This document shows, in pieces, positions 1 through 7,822 of a DNA stretch of 18,535 nucleotides (position 1 is its first letter; each line of letters begins with the position of its first letter). The stretch covers positions 1-18,535 of the forward strand of contig CAJTLR010000071.1 of the NCBI GenBank assembly GCA_910577185.1, read 5' to 3'. The position numbers and the translations under genes were made by a program. Source of the DNA: an uncultured Acetatifactor sp. Its GTDB lineage: Bacteria > Bacillota > Clostridia > Lachnospirales > Lachnospiraceae. The notes under the pieces were generated by a model. It was not told where the DNA came from and ran no database searches. It saw only the letters and a list, made by a program, of their open reading frames with translations.

Positions 1-78
1 AAAAATAGGTTCTGAAAGCCCCATGAAATAAGGGCTGAAGATTCCGAGAAGTTATGAATAAATATAGGAGGTATAGAC

Positions 79-984
79 ATGCCAATTAAGACGCAAAGCG
101 ATTTACCGGCAAAAGAAATACTGGAAAACGAAAATATATTTGTCATGGACGAATCAAGGGCAATTCACCAGGACATTCGTCCCCTTGAGGTCCTGATTCT
201 GAATAATATGCCGGTAAAACAGGACACGGAACTGCAGCTGCTGCGGGCATTTTCCAATACGCCCCTGCAGGTGGACGTGACATTCATGAATGTGAAAAGC
301 CATGTGTCGCTGAATACATCGGCCAACCACCTGAATAAGTTTTATACCACACTGGATGAGATACGGAACAGAAAATATGACGGCCTGATTGTGACCGGGG
401 CGCCCGTGGAGGACATTCCCTTTGAAGAAGTGGATTACTGGGAGGAAATCTGCGAGATTTTTGACTGGGCCCAGGACCATGTCACATCCACGCTGCATAT
501 TTGCTGGGCCGCCCAGGCCGGGTTTTACCATTACTATGGGATTGACAAAAGGAAGCTGTCCCAAAAGCTGTTCGGGGTGTATGAGCATAAGGTGAAAAAC
601 AGGAAGATTCCGCTGGTGAGGGGATTTGACGATATTTTTCTGGCCCCCCACAGCCGCCACACGGAGACGCCGGCAGAAGCGATACATAACTGCGGGGAAC
701 TGACCGTTCTGGCGGAGTCTCCCCAGGCGGGAGTGTTTCTGGCCATAGCCGGGGAGGGAAAGAAGATTTTTGTCACCGGACATCCGGAGTATGACAGATA
801 TACGCTGAACAATGAGTATTTCAGGGACAAGAACAAGGGACTGCCCATACAGGTTCCGTATCATTATTACCCGGATGATGACCCGGGCCAAAAACCCCTG
901 CTCCAGTGGCGGTCCCACAGCAATAACCTCTACAGCAACTGGCTGAATTATTACGTGTACCAAATGACGCCTTATGAATTGTGA
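79..984 (+). CDS. metA: Homoserine O-acetyltransferase, MetA family
   Basis: This enzyme transfers an acyl group to the hydroxyl of L-homoserine, the first committed step of methionine synthesis, in the cytoplasm. The 301-residue length is normal for MetA. The catalytic Cys142 sits in HICWAAQAG, and His235 and Glu237 sit in GHPEYDRY. Residue 111 is Glu (GAPVEDI), where E. coli MetA has Gly. In the literature on Bacillus MetA, Glu111 goes with acetyl-CoA rather than succinyl-CoA, so an acetyltransferase is inferred despite the usual succinyltransferase label. The ATG follows a clear AGGAGGT at about 67-73. The short leader holds a 5-bp hairpin (17-21 with 32-36), but no SAM riboswitch or T-box is visible in the 78 bases available. 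The next gene, rhaB, is unrelated in function. Confidence 0.95.
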   Translation: MPIKTQSDLPAKEILENENIFVMDESRAIHQDIRPLEVLILNNMPVKQDTELQLLRAFSNTPLQVDVTFMNVKSHVSLNTSANHLNKFYTTLDEIRNRKYDGLIVTGAPVEDIPFEEVDYWEEICEIFDWAQDHVTSTLHICWAAQAGFYHYYGIDKRKLSQKLFGVYEHKVKNRKIPLVRGFDDIFLAPHSRHTETPAEAIHNCGELTVLAESPQAGVFLAIAGEGKKIFVTGHPEYDRYTLNNEYFRDKNKGLPIQVPYHYYPDDDPGQKPLLQWRSHSNNLYSNWLNYYVYQMTPYEL

Positions 985-1014
985 AAAGACCCCCTTTTTT
1001 TGTAATTTGAAATA

Positions 1015-1023
1015 TGTTACAAT
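1015..1023 (+). promoter_or_regulatory. Candidate extended -10 promoter upstream of rhaB
   Basis: TGTTACAAT fits an extended -10 (TGn plus TACAAT, 5 of 6 to consensus), 83 bases before the rhaB ATG. No good -35 box is present at 16-18 bp; that position is a run of T. It lies just after the metA stop, which suggests rhaBA has its own promoter. Confidence 0.4.
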
Positions 1024-1105
1024 TTAAATATTCCGGCGGCGGGAGAGGTTTTCATCTTCCTTTCCGGGATGACTGCGGGGTGTGAATGAAAGGAGAAGGT
1101 TGGCA

Positions 1106-2512
1106 ATGAATCCATATTATCTGGCGATTGATATCGGGGCGTCCAGCGGACGCCATATCCTGGCCCATTTGGAGGAGGGCAGGATGATCCTGGAGGAGGT
1201 GCACCGTTTTCCCAACGGAATGACAGAAAAAGATGGGGAACTGGTCTGGGACGTGGACGAATTGTTTGCACAGATCAAACTGGGCATGAAAAAATGTGCC
1301 GGACTGGGCAAGATTCCGGTGAGTGTGGGGGTGGACACCTGGGGGGTGGACATTGTGCTGCTGGATGAAAACGACAGACGTATCGGCAATGCAGTGGCCT
1401 ACCGTGACGGACGCACAAGAGGGATGGATGAAGAGGTGTATCAACTGATTCCGGAGGATGACCTCTATGCACGCACGGGAATCCAGAAAGCCATTTTCAA
1501 TACCATATATCAGCTCATGGCGCTGAAGAAAAAGAAACCGGAGCATCTGGAAAAAGCGGAAACCATGCTGATGATGCCGGATTATTTTCACTATATGCTC
1601 TCGGGGGCAAAGGCCACGGAATATACGGAGGCCACCACCGGGCAGCTGATTCGTCCCGATACAAAAGACTGGGACAGGGAACTGATTGACATGCTGGGGT
1701 ACCCGGGGAGGATTTTCCAGAAAATTGTGGTGCCGGGCGCTGTTCTGGGAAATCTCACGGAAGAAGTGAAAAGGGAAGTGGGATTTGACTGCAGGGTAGT
1801 GGTGCCGGCCACACATGACACCGGTTCCGCGGTCATCGCCGTTCCCACGGACAGCGACAATGCGCTGTATATCAGTTCCGGCACGTGGTCCCTTATGGGG
1901 ACGGAGCTGATGGAGGCCAACTGTTCCCCGGAGAGCAAGGCAAATAACCTGACCAATGAGGGCGGGTATGATTACCGTTTCCGCTATCTGAAGAACATTA
2001 TGGGATTGTGGATGATCCAGTCGGTGAAAAAGGAAATTGGCAAAGATCTGGGCTTTGGGGAAATCTGTGAGCTTGCGTCAAAATGTGATATCACGTCTAT
2101 TGTTGACTGCAATGACGATAGGTTCCTGGCCCCGGCGAATATGACGCAGGAGGTACAGAATGCCTGCCGGGAATCCGGACAGCAGGTGCCCGAAGGGATT
2201 GCGGAGACGGCATCCGTGATTTATAACAGCCTGGCGAAATGCTATGCCGCCACCATCGGGGAGCTGGAGGGCATTACGGGTCAGAAATATGACAAGATTC
2301 ACATTGTGGGCGGAGGCGCCAATGCGGCTTATTTAAACCAGCTGACAGCAGATGCCACGGGCGTTCCGGTGTATGCGGGACCCACGGAGGCCACGGCTAT
2401 CGGCAATGTTGCGGCCCAGATGATGTCCGCGGGCCAGCTGGATGGGCTGAAGGAGGCCAGGGCATGTGTCTTCCGTTCCTTCCCCATTGAAATATACAGG
2501 CCGGTTTCCTGA
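1106..2512 (+). CDS. rhaB: Rhamnulokinase
   Basis: It phosphorylates L-rhamnulose with ATP to L-rhamnulose 1-phosphate, the second step of rhamnose catabolism. It belongs to the FGGY sugar kinase family. The N-terminal ATP-binding segment reads AIDIGASSGRH. THDTGSAV lies in the middle at about residues 235-245. The C-terminal nucleotide-binding GGGANAAYLNQLTADATG and the following PTEATAIGN are typical of RhaB. The protein is 468 residues, the usual length. An upstream in-frame GTG at 1082 is open, but AAGGAGAAGG at 1090-1099 lies 6 bases before the ATG at 1106 and decides the start. rhaA follows after 89 bases with no terminator, so the two are probably cotranscribed. Confidence 0.93.
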   Translation: MNPYYLAIDIGASSGRHILAHLEEGRMILEEVHRFPNGMTEKDGELVWDVDELFAQIKLGMKKCAGLGKIPVSVGVDTWGVDIVLLDENDRRIGNAVAYRDGRTRGMDEEVYQLIPEDDLYARTGIQKAIFNTIYQLMALKKKKPEHLEKAETMLMMPDYFHYMLSGAKATEYTEATTGQLIRPDTKDWDRELIDMLGYPGRIFQKIVVPGAVLGNLTEEVKREVGFDCRVVVPATHDTGSAVIAVPTDSDNALYISSGTWSLMGTELMEANCSPESKANNLTNEGGYDYRFRYLKNIMGLWMIQSVKKEIGKDLGFGEICELASKCDITSIVDCNDDRFLAPANMTQEVQNACRESGQQVPEGIAETASVIYNSLAKCYAATIGELEGITGQKYDKIHIVGGGANAAYLNQLTADATGVPVYAGPTEATAIGNVAAQMMSAGQLDGLKEARACVFRSFPIEIYRPVS

Positions 2513-2601
2513 AAGCATGGGAAAGGGGAGGACAAAAGGGAACTGCATCAGAGCCTTTTGGGCTGGTGTGAGGTATAGAGTGAAACGAAAGGAAAAAAGC
2601 A

Positions 2602-3858
2602 ATGACAAGTAAGGAGAGATTTGAATCTGCAAAGGAGATTTACGCGTCCTACGGCGTGGATGTGGAGGCAGCCATCGCCAAATGTATGGCGGCTCCGGTG
2701 GCCCTTCACTGCTGGCAGGGGGATGACGTGACCGGTTTTGATCATGATGGTCCGCTCACCGGCGGTATCCAGACGACCGGCGATTATCCCGGAAAGGCCA
2801 GGACTCCCCAGCAGCTGATGCAGGACATGGACAAGGCCCTGAGCCTGATGCCCGGGAAAAAGAAGCTGAATCTGCACGCATGTTATGCGATTTTTGAGCC
2901 CGGTGAGTTTGTGGACCGGGACAGGATTGAGCCGAAACATTTTAAAAAATGGGTGGATTTTGCCAAAGAGAGAAACATGGGCATTGATTTCAATCCCACT
3001 TTTTTCTCCCATGACAAGGTGAAAGACGGTCTCACATTGTCCAGCCCCGATGAGGAGACCAGAAAATTCTGGATTGACCACGGCAGGGCATGTATCCGTA
3101 TTTCCCAGTATTTTGCGGAAGAAACCGGCGTTCCTTGTGTCATGAATATCTGGACCGGCGACGGATATAAGGATATACCTGCTGACCGTATGGGACCCAG
3201 GATGAGATATAAGGAAGCCATTGAGGAGATTCTGGCGGAGCCTTTTGACAGGGCGAAAGTAAAGCCCTGTGTGGAGTCCAAGGTGTTCGGTATCGGTGTG
3301 GAGGCATATACGGCGGGAAGCGCTGAATTTACCTTAAGTTTTGCGGCCACCCATGAGGGATGCCTGCCGCTGATGGACAACGGACATTATCATCCCACGG
3401 AAGTGGTGTCGGACAAGATTCCCGCCCTGCTGTGCTTCTATCCCGAGATTGCCCTGCATATCACAAGACCCATCCGCTGGGACAGTGACCATGTAGTTCT
3501 TTTTGATGACGAGACCAGGGAGATGGCAAAAGAGATCGTCAGATGCGACGGGCTTGACCGGGTTTATATGGCGCTGGACTACTTTGATGCCAGCATCAAC
3601 CGGGTATCTGCATGGGCCATGGGATTCCGCAGCTGGCAGAAGGCATTGCTGGGCGCAATGTGTACGCCCAATGAAGCCCTGAGAAAGCTTCAGGACGAGA
3701 ACCGGATGACGGAGCTGATGTGCGTCCAGGAGGCAGTGAAAACCCTTCCCTTCGGCGATATCTGGAACGAGTACTGTGAGAGATGCGGCGTGGTATCCGA
3801 CAGGGAATTCTATGCCGAGATTCAGAAGTATGAGGACGAGGTTCTGACAAAGCGGTAA
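2602..3858 (+). CDS. rhaA: L-rhamnose isomerase
   Basis: It interconverts L-rhamnose and L-rhamnulose, the entry step of the pathway, using divalent metal ions. The 418-residue length matches the E. coli enzyme (419). Family-typical segments run the whole length: the N-terminal ALHCWQGDDVTGF, then MNIWTGDGYKD, the metal-site region around CVESKVFGIGVEAYTAGS and MDNGHYHPTE, and RPIRWDSDHVV. The ATG follows AAAGGAAAAAAGC, a modest ribosome site. Gene order is rhaB then rhaA. No aldolase (rhaD), mutarotase (rhaM), transporter or AraC-type regulator accompanies them here, so the rest of the pathway must be elsewhere. Confidence 0.96.
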   Translation: MTSKERFESAKEIYASYGVDVEAAIAKCMAAPVALHCWQGDDVTGFDHDGPLTGGIQTTGDYPGKARTPQQLMQDMDKALSLMPGKKKLNLHACYAIFEPGEFVDRDRIEPKHFKKWVDFAKERNMGIDFNPTFFSHDKVKDGLTLSSPDEETRKFWIDHGRACIRISQYFAEETGVPCVMNIWTGDGYKDIPADRMGPRMRYKEAIEEILAEPFDRAKVKPCVESKVFGIGVEAYTAGSAEFTLSFAATHEGCLPLMDNGHYHPTEVVSDKIPALLCFYPEIALHITRPIRWDSDHVVLFDDETREMAKEIVRCDGLDRVYMALDYFDASINRVSAWAMGFRSWQKALLGAMCTPNEALRKLQDENRMTELMCVQEAVKTLPFGDIWNEYCERCGVVSDREFYAEIQKYEDEVLTKR

Positions 3859-3945
3859 ACTGTGCGGGATGCCTTGGTACCCTTCCTTATGTGATGTGAT
3901 ATGTTGTGAACTGTAGATGTAAACATTTCCGGTAAATGCAGTATT

Positions 3946-4194
3946 TTAACCCTTCCTGCTTGCGACAAAGGCTTTTTTACAATGCCTGCACATGCGCATA
4001 TCGGTGTCCTTTTCCGTAAGCATGAAAGAAAAGCATATCTGCACCATGATCAGCAGCGAATGGAAATTCCATACGATAACGGGAGCATCCTTTTCCGGCG
4101 CAATCCGGTAAGTTGGGGATATGCCGCCGAAAGCGGAAATGCCCTGACGGTACAGGCTGCATGTCCGCTCGTCAATCGTATCATAATCAGACAT
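3946..4194 (-). pseudogene. C-terminal remnant of a zinc-ribbon-like hypothetical protein
   Basis: This frame gives 82 residues beginning MSDYDTIDERTCSLYRQG and ending with CRHCKKAFVASRKG and a stop. The last part resembles the start of a two-CxxC zinc ribbon, as in clostridial hypothetical proteins that continue with a second Cys pair of the FCSxxC kind. Here the protein stops before that second pair. There is no ribosome site at the ATG, and the length is well short of what such proteins usually have. I read it as a decayed fragment lying 67 bases beyond the phosphatase stop. The family assignment is from memory of the pattern only. It could instead be a small intact gene of unknown role. 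Confidence 0.45.
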
Positions 4195-4261
4195 GGGAAA
4201 GCACTGGGGACAATGCCGGGCGCGGGAACCGGAACAAGAGATGGTTGTCGGAAAGCAGCGC

Positions 4262-4966
4262 TTACAGAATAAGATTCCCGGGAAATTCTGTCTCGGAGAG
4301 CAGCTCCAGGGCGGCGGACATATCCCCGATATGTTTCCTGCCATGACTGTCGCTGGACAGGACAATGGGGCAGGAAAGGGTCTGGCAGGCCTGCAGCAGA
4401 CAGCGGGCGTTGGCCCTGCAGTCCTGCCGGTAGCTGTCCGGCAGCAGGGAGACATTGTTCAGTTCCGGTGTGACACCCAGGGAAAGGGCAGCCTCAGCCA
4501 GGAGTCTGTAGTCCACGGGAAAGCGGGAGTCATCGCAGTGGCCTATGATCCGCACATTGGGATGACGCATGGCCCGGATGTATGCTTTTGTGTTTTCCGC
4601 CGCGGAGCCGGAAGTGTAGACCGGGCGGTGCATGCTGACAATGCAGTAATCAAGCGTCCGCAGGATATCGTCGGGAATATCCAGCCGTCCGTCCGTGTCC
4701 AGAATATTTGCCTCTGCCCCATAGAGAAGCTTTACGCCGAAGCGGCTGCGGTCGCATAAAAACAGGCTGCGGAAATAGGAAAGTCCGGCGCTGCCCGGGC
4801 TGGCGGGTCCGTGGTCGCTGATTCCCAGAACTTCCATCTGCCGGGCGGCCGCTTCTTTTGCCAAATCCGTAATTCTGTCCTTTGTACCGTGTCCGCTGGC
4901 GCAGGTGTGGGTGTGCAGATCTTTTTTCCGGTATGCCGTCACCGGCTTGTGGTATTCCTGGCGCAT
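4262..4966 (-). CDS. PHP-domain phosphatase, YcdX/histidinol-phosphatase-like
   Basis: This is a metal-dependent phosphoesterase of the PHP superfamily; the substrate is unknown. The motifs appear in PHP order: DLHTHTCASGHG (HxH), GISDHGP, YGAEANILD, SMHRPVY, IIGHCDDSRFP and SSDSHGRKHIGD. The order and the ending match E. coli YcdX-type proteins better than true histidinol phosphatase. The chosen ATG at 4966 gives 234 residues and has GAGGAAAAAGA just upstream. A further in-frame ATG at 5026 has no ribosome site. The protein ends at FPGNLIL, roughly 20-30 residues earlier than YcdX-type proteins as I recall them, so the C-terminus may be trimmed. It is monocistronic, with the decayed remnant downstream. 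Confidence 0.85.
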   Translation of the reverse strand: MRQEYHKPVTAYRKKDLHTHTCASGHGTKDRITDLAKEAAARQMEVLGISDHGPASPGSAGLSYFRSLFLCDRSRFGVKLLYGAEANILDTDGRLDIPDDILRTLDYCIVSMHRPVYTSGSAAENTKAYIRAMRHPNVRIIGHCDDSRFPVDYRLLAEAALSLGVTPELNNVSLLPDSYRQDCRANARCLLQACQTLSCPIVLSSDSHGRKHIGDMSAALELLSETEFPGNLIL

Positions 4967-5077
4967 TCTTTTTCCTCGCGTTTTTTCAAGATAGGCAGTA
5001 TCGGCAGGCGTTGCCGGATGGATCATGGGATGTAACCCGTAATCATTCGGGCATGTAAGCCCTGCCTTTCAATAACA

Positions 5078-5106
5078 TATATAACACATTATGAAGAAAG
5101 GTTCAA
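5078..5106 (-). promoter_or_regulatory. Possible promoter for the PHP phosphatase
   Basis: Read on the - strand, TTGAAC (5106-5101) and TATATA (5083-5078) are separated by exactly 17 bp and point at the PHP gene 112 bases away. Each box matches 4 of 6 consensus positions, so the call is weak. A small GGGC/GCCC hairpin (5050-5063) lies between it and the gene. Confidence 0.3.
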
Positions 5107-5446
5107 CGATCTGGAACAAAAAGCCTGAAATTTAACTGAAAAGCGCCATGATTTTTAGTTTGGGTCAAGCAGGGGAAATTTGTGGTGGGTTCCTCCGGCC
5201 ATGTGGTAAAGTGGTGGCAGACGCGCTGCAACGAAATTCTGGGACATGCCAAGGATGTGGACGGACTGTATGGAAATGTTTCCAGGCATGGCCCTGCAGC
5301 GGAAACTTGCCCCGAAGGTGGACGGAATTGTCGGATACAACAGTATATAGGCAGCATTCTACAACTGATTCAGGGTGACTTGTCATGACAAGAAATGGTA
5401 TAAATAATACTTGTTTCCTATAAATCCGATTCATAAAACGAAGCAT
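5107..5446. other. Spacer of about 340 bp without a recognised gene
   Basis: The part at about 5160-5345 is more GC-rich than its flanks and has short open frames on both strands, which hints at decayed coding sequence. No frame gives a protein family I recognise, and no ribosome site precedes a convincing start. Two similar 36-base stretches, each containing GTGGACGGA, occur near 5250 and 5313 in different frames. Confidence 0.3.
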
Positions 5447-5447
5447 T

Positions 5448-5500
5448 AAAAAGGCCGCAAACCATTGATTTTACTGGAAAATCTTTGATTTACGGCCTTT
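5448..5500 (-). terminator. Rho-independent terminator of the tRNA transcript
   Basis: Complementary arms AAAGGCCG (5450-5457) and CGGCCTTT (5493-5500) enclose a second, inner hairpin (GATTTT with AAAATC). Read on the - strand the outer arm runs into TTTTT. It begins about 10 bases past the 3' end of the tRNA, the right place for its terminator. Confidence 0.75.
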
Positions 5501-5509
5501 AATCAAAAA

Positions 5510-5583
5510 TGGAAGCAAAGGGGCTCGAACCCTTGGCCTCCCGCTAGTCAGGCGAGCGCTCATCCCAGCTGAGCTATGCTTCC
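5510..5583 (-). tRNA. tRNA-Val (anticodon GAC)
   Basis: The - strand folds as a complete cloverleaf. It has a 7-bp acceptor stem (GGAAGCA with TGCTTCC), a 4-bp D stem (GCTC/GAGC), a 5-bp anticodon stem with one U-G pair, the anticodon loop CTGACTA, a 5-base variable loop, and a T arm AAGGG-TTCGAGC-CCCTT. The discriminator is A, as in valine tRNAs. The anticodon GAC reads GUC and GUU. CCA is not encoded. One oddity is a U at position 37, directly 3' of the anticodon, where nearly all tRNAs have a purine. It stands alone, with its own promoter and terminator. Confidence 0.85.
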
Positions 5584-5589
5584 GCGTCA

Positions 5590-5615
5590 CGGGAACAAAA
5601 ATAATTTTGTCCCCG
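5590..5615 (-). other. Hairpin in the tRNA leader
   Basis: CGGGAACAAAA (5590-5600) pairs with TTTTGTCCCCG (5605-5615) around a 4-base loop, with one mismatch in 11 bp. It lies between the tRNA -10 box and the tRNA 5' end, so it would fill the 5' leader removed by RNase P. On the + strand the same hairpin is followed after 4 bases by a run of six T, so it might instead end transcription coming from the left. Confidence 0.5.
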
Positions 5616-5625
5616 ACCGTTTTTT

Positions 5626-5634
5626 ATTATATCA
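5626..5634 (-). promoter_or_regulatory. Extended -10 promoter of the tRNA
   Basis: On the - strand TGATATAAT is a perfect extended -10 (TGnTATAAT), 42 bases upstream of the tRNA. The -35 position at 17 bp reads TTCCCT, a poor match, as is common with extended -10 promoters. It lies 36 bases beyond the stop of the esterase gene. Confidence 0.65.
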
Positions 5635-5669
5635 CAGAAAGCGGAAAAAGGGAAGAGAAAAGTAAAAAA

Positions 5670-6476
5670 TTATTGCAGATCCAGATCCGTTTCCAGCCAC
5701 CAGCGCAGCACGTCCTGAATTTTTTCGTCCCAGTATTTCCACTGGTGATCCCCCGGGGATGCCTGGCAGGTCAGGTCATACCCAAGGTCTTTTACATATT
5801 TCCAGGCGCTCAGGTTGCCTTCGTATAAAGTATCTTCGGTTCCGCACCAGGCATACAGTCTGGGCAATGCTTTCTTTTGCGCCGCCAGTCTGCCGGCCAG
5901 GGCAAACAGATCATTGTCCGAATCTTTCAGCTGTTCTTCTGAGCCGAAAATGCCCTGGAAGAGGGGAAGGTTTTTCGTGTTTTCCTGCATGTTTTTTCGA
6001 TAACCTTTCATGATATCCAGGACGCCTGACAGGGAGGCTGCCGCCCCGAAGGTCTGGCTGGCGCCCAGTCCCAGCTTCCATGCGCCGTAGCCGCCCATGG
6101 ACAGTCCTGCCGCCAGGGTATCCTCAGGTTTGTCTGACATCTGCGGGAAAAAGGTCCGGCAGATTTCCGGCAGCTCCCTGGAAATAAAGGTCCAGTACTT
6201 CATGCCATAAGTGGTATCCGTGTAAAATGCCAGATGTGTGGTGGGCATCACCACGGCGATTCCCAGTTTGGCGGCATAGCGTTCCACGGAGGTTCTTCTC
6301 TGCCAGATGGTCTGGTCGTCGCTCATGCCGTGGAGAAGATACATGGTTTTGTATTTTCCTTCGGCACACATGCCTTCCATGCCGATCTGTCCCCAGGTCT
6401 GCTGGGGAAGAATCACATCCATATTCATGCTCATTCCCAGTACGGTTGAAAAAAAGTCCACATGTAATAAAGCCAA
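5670..6476 (-). CDS. Putative esterase, S-formylglutathione hydrolase/tributyrin-esterase-like
   Basis: It is an alpha/beta-hydrolase of the putative esterase family (PF00756 type, FrmB/EstA-like), probably a cytoplasmic carboxylesterase; the substrate is unknown. The protein is 268 residues with no signal peptide. YLLHGMSDDQTIW is the family's oxyanion-side segment. GLSMGGYGA holds the nucleophile Ser. CGTEDTLYEGN and GDHQWKYW hold the likely Asp and His of the triad. The start is a TTG codon: AGGAGG lies 8 bases before it and no ATG fits as well. The first internal ATG would cut into the conserved N-terminus. No glutathione-pathway gene is nearby, so formaldehyde detoxification is not implied. 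Confidence 0.85.
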   Translation of the reverse strand: MALLHVDFFSTVLGMSMNMDVILPQQTWGQIGMEGMCAEGKYKTMYLLHGMSDDQTIWQRRTSVERYAAKLGIAVVMPTTHLAFYTDTTYGMKYWTFISRELPEICRTFFPQMSDKPEDTLAAGLSMGGYGAWKLGLGASQTFGAAASLSGVLDIMKGYRKNMQENTKNLPLFQGIFGSEEQLKDSDNDLFALAGRLAAQKKALPRLYAWCGTEDTLYEGNLSAWKYVKDLGYDLTCQASPGDHQWKYWDEKIQDVLRWWLETDLDLQ

Positions 6477-6543
6477 TACGGTATCCTCCTGTTTTCAATG
6501 GTATTTTTATGTCCATAGTTTCTCTGTGTAATGTTCTGGCATT

Positions 6544-6572
6544 ATCTTATCAAAGCAGGGGGAGAGAGTCAA
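6544..6572 (-). promoter_or_regulatory. Possible promoter for the esterase
   Basis: On the - strand TTGACT (6572-6567) is followed after 17 bp by TAAGAT (6549-6544), about 68 bases before the esterase start. A better -10, GATAAT (6546-6541), is 20 bp away. The -35 is good (5 of 6) and the -10 is uncertain. Confidence 0.4.
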
Positions 6573-6649
6573 TGGATTTAAAAAGGTTTCCGGGAAAGAT
6601 TGCCCCGGCAGGGAAAAATGCTGTAATCCATTCACACTTCCGGTGGGGG

Positions 6650-6771
6650 TTATGCTATAATGTTGACACGGAAGGGCATTGTGTCAACTATTGATTCCAT
6701 GTGCGCTGATGCGCACGGAATTATGGTATAATGTTGACATGGAAGGGCATTGTGTCAACTGCTGATTCCAT
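6650..6771 (+). repeat. Left cluster of the 71-bp repeat (two units)
   Basis: Unit 1 starts at 6650. Unit 2 starts at 6721 and breaks off near 6771. Each unit runs: extended -10-like TGnTATAAT, a 27-bp dyad (GTTGACAC...GTGTCAAC, 6662-6688 and 6733-6759), and ATTGATTCCAT or its variant. Unit 1 continues with a second GC-rich dyad at about 6698-6719. The dyad-to-dyad distance is exactly 71 bases. The cluster lies between the esterase and the reductase gene, which are divergent. The same unit recurs in the opposite orientation at 10054-10309. Confidence 0.9.
6653..6732 (+). promoter_or_regulatory. Two tandem extended -10 promoter candidates in the left repeat cluster
   Basis: TGCTATAAT (6653-6661) and TGGTATAAT (6724-6732) are both perfect extended -10 sequences, 71 bases apart, each directly followed by the GTTGACA dyad. 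The first has TTCACA 19 bp upstream; the second has no clear -35. Both point at the reductase gene. The dyad would overlap the transcription start, a usual place for a repressor site or an initial RNA hairpin. Confidence 0.5.
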
Positions 6772-6816
6772 ACTATGTCAGGGGAAGGCAGGGGGCCAGG
6801 GAAAGGAGACACAGAC

Positions 6817-7803
6817 ATGGAGAGAATTTTGATTACAGGCGCGTCCGGTTTTCTGGGCGGCAGGATTGCAGCTTATTATCGGGATAAATATGAAATTTAT
6901 GCGCCCGGCAGCAAGGAGATGGATATTACGGACCGGGAAAGCGTAAAGGAAGCATTTGAAAAGTTCCGGCCGGATTATTGTGTGCATTGCGCCGCTGTTT
7001 CCGATGTGGGACAGTGCGACAGGGAGCCGGAGAGATCCTGGAAGATCAATGTGGACGGCAGCAGGAATCTGGCGGAAATTTCCGGGCTGTACAAAACTAA
7101 ATGCCTGCTTTGCAGTTCTGACCAGGTTTATGTGGGAAGCGGCCGGGAAGAGGCCCACAGGGAAGCGGAAGACCTGGAGCCGGGAAATTTATACGGCAGG
7201 GAAAAGAAGAAGGCCGAGGAAGAGTGCCTGAAGGTGAATCCGGATTGTGTCATGCTGCGGCTGTCCTGGATGTATGACGGACGCAGGGACGGAAAGCGGG
7301 CATCCGCGGACCGGAATGCCGGAACCGGGGAAGATATGACGACAGACCGAAAGAAAAATGACGGAATAACGGATGCGGCAAGAGGGAAAAAAGAGCATGG
7401 GGACTTTTTCACCATACTGGCAGAGAAGCTGGAGGCTCCGGGGACGCTGGAATATCCGGTATATGACAGACGCGGAATCACGGATGTATATGAGGTGGCA
7501 GAAAACCTGGAAAAGGCTTTCCGTCTGCCGGGAGGGGTCTATAATTTCGGTTCTCCCAATGGGAGGAACACTTATGAGACAATATATGCCATGTTTTCAG
7601 CCCTGGGCCTGGACACCGGGAGGCTTGGGAAAAACGAGACTGCCTTTGGGGCAGGCGGCAGGAACCTGTGTATGGATTTGACAAAGCCGGAGAAGTACGG
7701 GATCAGATTTACCGATACGCTGGAAGCCCTGGTCAGAAACGGAGGAAAGATTTTGGAACATTTTATCGGAGAAACACACCCGGCAGACAGCGGAAACGGC
7801 TGA
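6817..7803 (+). CDS. NAD(P)-dependent sugar-nucleotide reductase/epimerase, RmlD-like
   Basis: This is an extended short-chain dehydrogenase of the RmlD (dTDP-4-dehydrorhamnose reductase) type. The exact substrate cannot be told. The dinucleotide site is GASGFLGG (residues 7-14), followed by MDITDRESV and VHCAAVSDVGQCD. SSDQVYVG is the active-site strand, and YGREK (Tyr126, Lys130) is the catalytic YxxxK. DRRGITDVYEVAENL and GVYNFGSP are the usual C-terminal landmarks. The protein is 328 residues, longer than typical because of a charged insert of about 40 residues after RLSWMYD. ATG 6817 follows AAGGAG by 8 bases; an earlier in-frame ATG at 6775 lacks a ribosome site. No other dTDP-rhamnose gene is nearby. 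It is placed just downstream of the left repeat cluster. Confidence 0.8.
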   Translation: MERILITGASGFLGGRIAAYYRDKYEIYAPGSKEMDITDRESVKEAFEKFRPDYCVHCAAVSDVGQCDREPERSWKINVDGSRNLAEISGLYKTKCLLCSSDQVYVGSGREEAHREAEDLEPGNLYGREKKKAEEECLKVNPDCVMLRLSWMYDGRRDGKRASADRNAGTGEDMTTDRKKNDGITDAARGKKEHGDFFTILAEKLEAPGTLEYPVYDRRGITDVYEVAENLEKAFRLPGGVYNFGSPNGRNTYETIYAMFSALGLDTGRLGKNETAFGAGGRNLCMDLTKPEKYGIRFTDTLEALVRNGGKILEHFIGETHPADSGNG

Positions 7804-7822
7804 ATGTCCGCAGAAGTTTCCA

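Noticed and set aside
1..78. SAM riboswitch or T-box in the metA leader
   Set aside because: Only a 5-bp hairpin is visible. No conserved SAM-I core or T-box sequence occurs in the part available.
154..963. Long open frame opposite metA
   Set aside because: It is a shadow of metA on the other strand with no ribosome site and no family resemblance.
983..1002. Terminator after metA
   Set aside because: There is a run of T, but the only stem before it is about 5 A-T-rich base pairs.
5148..5378. Small genes in the spacer left of the tRNA
   Set aside because: Several short frames exist on both strands, but none has a good ribosome site or recognisable family.
5590..5628. + strand terminator at the tRNA leader hairpin
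   Set aside because: The T run is 4 bases from the stem, and no + strand gene upstream needs a terminator there. The leader reading is preferred but not proven.
6650..6771. CRISPR array
   Set aside because: The unit is repeated whole, with no variable spacers of similar length between short constant repeats, and no cas gene is present.
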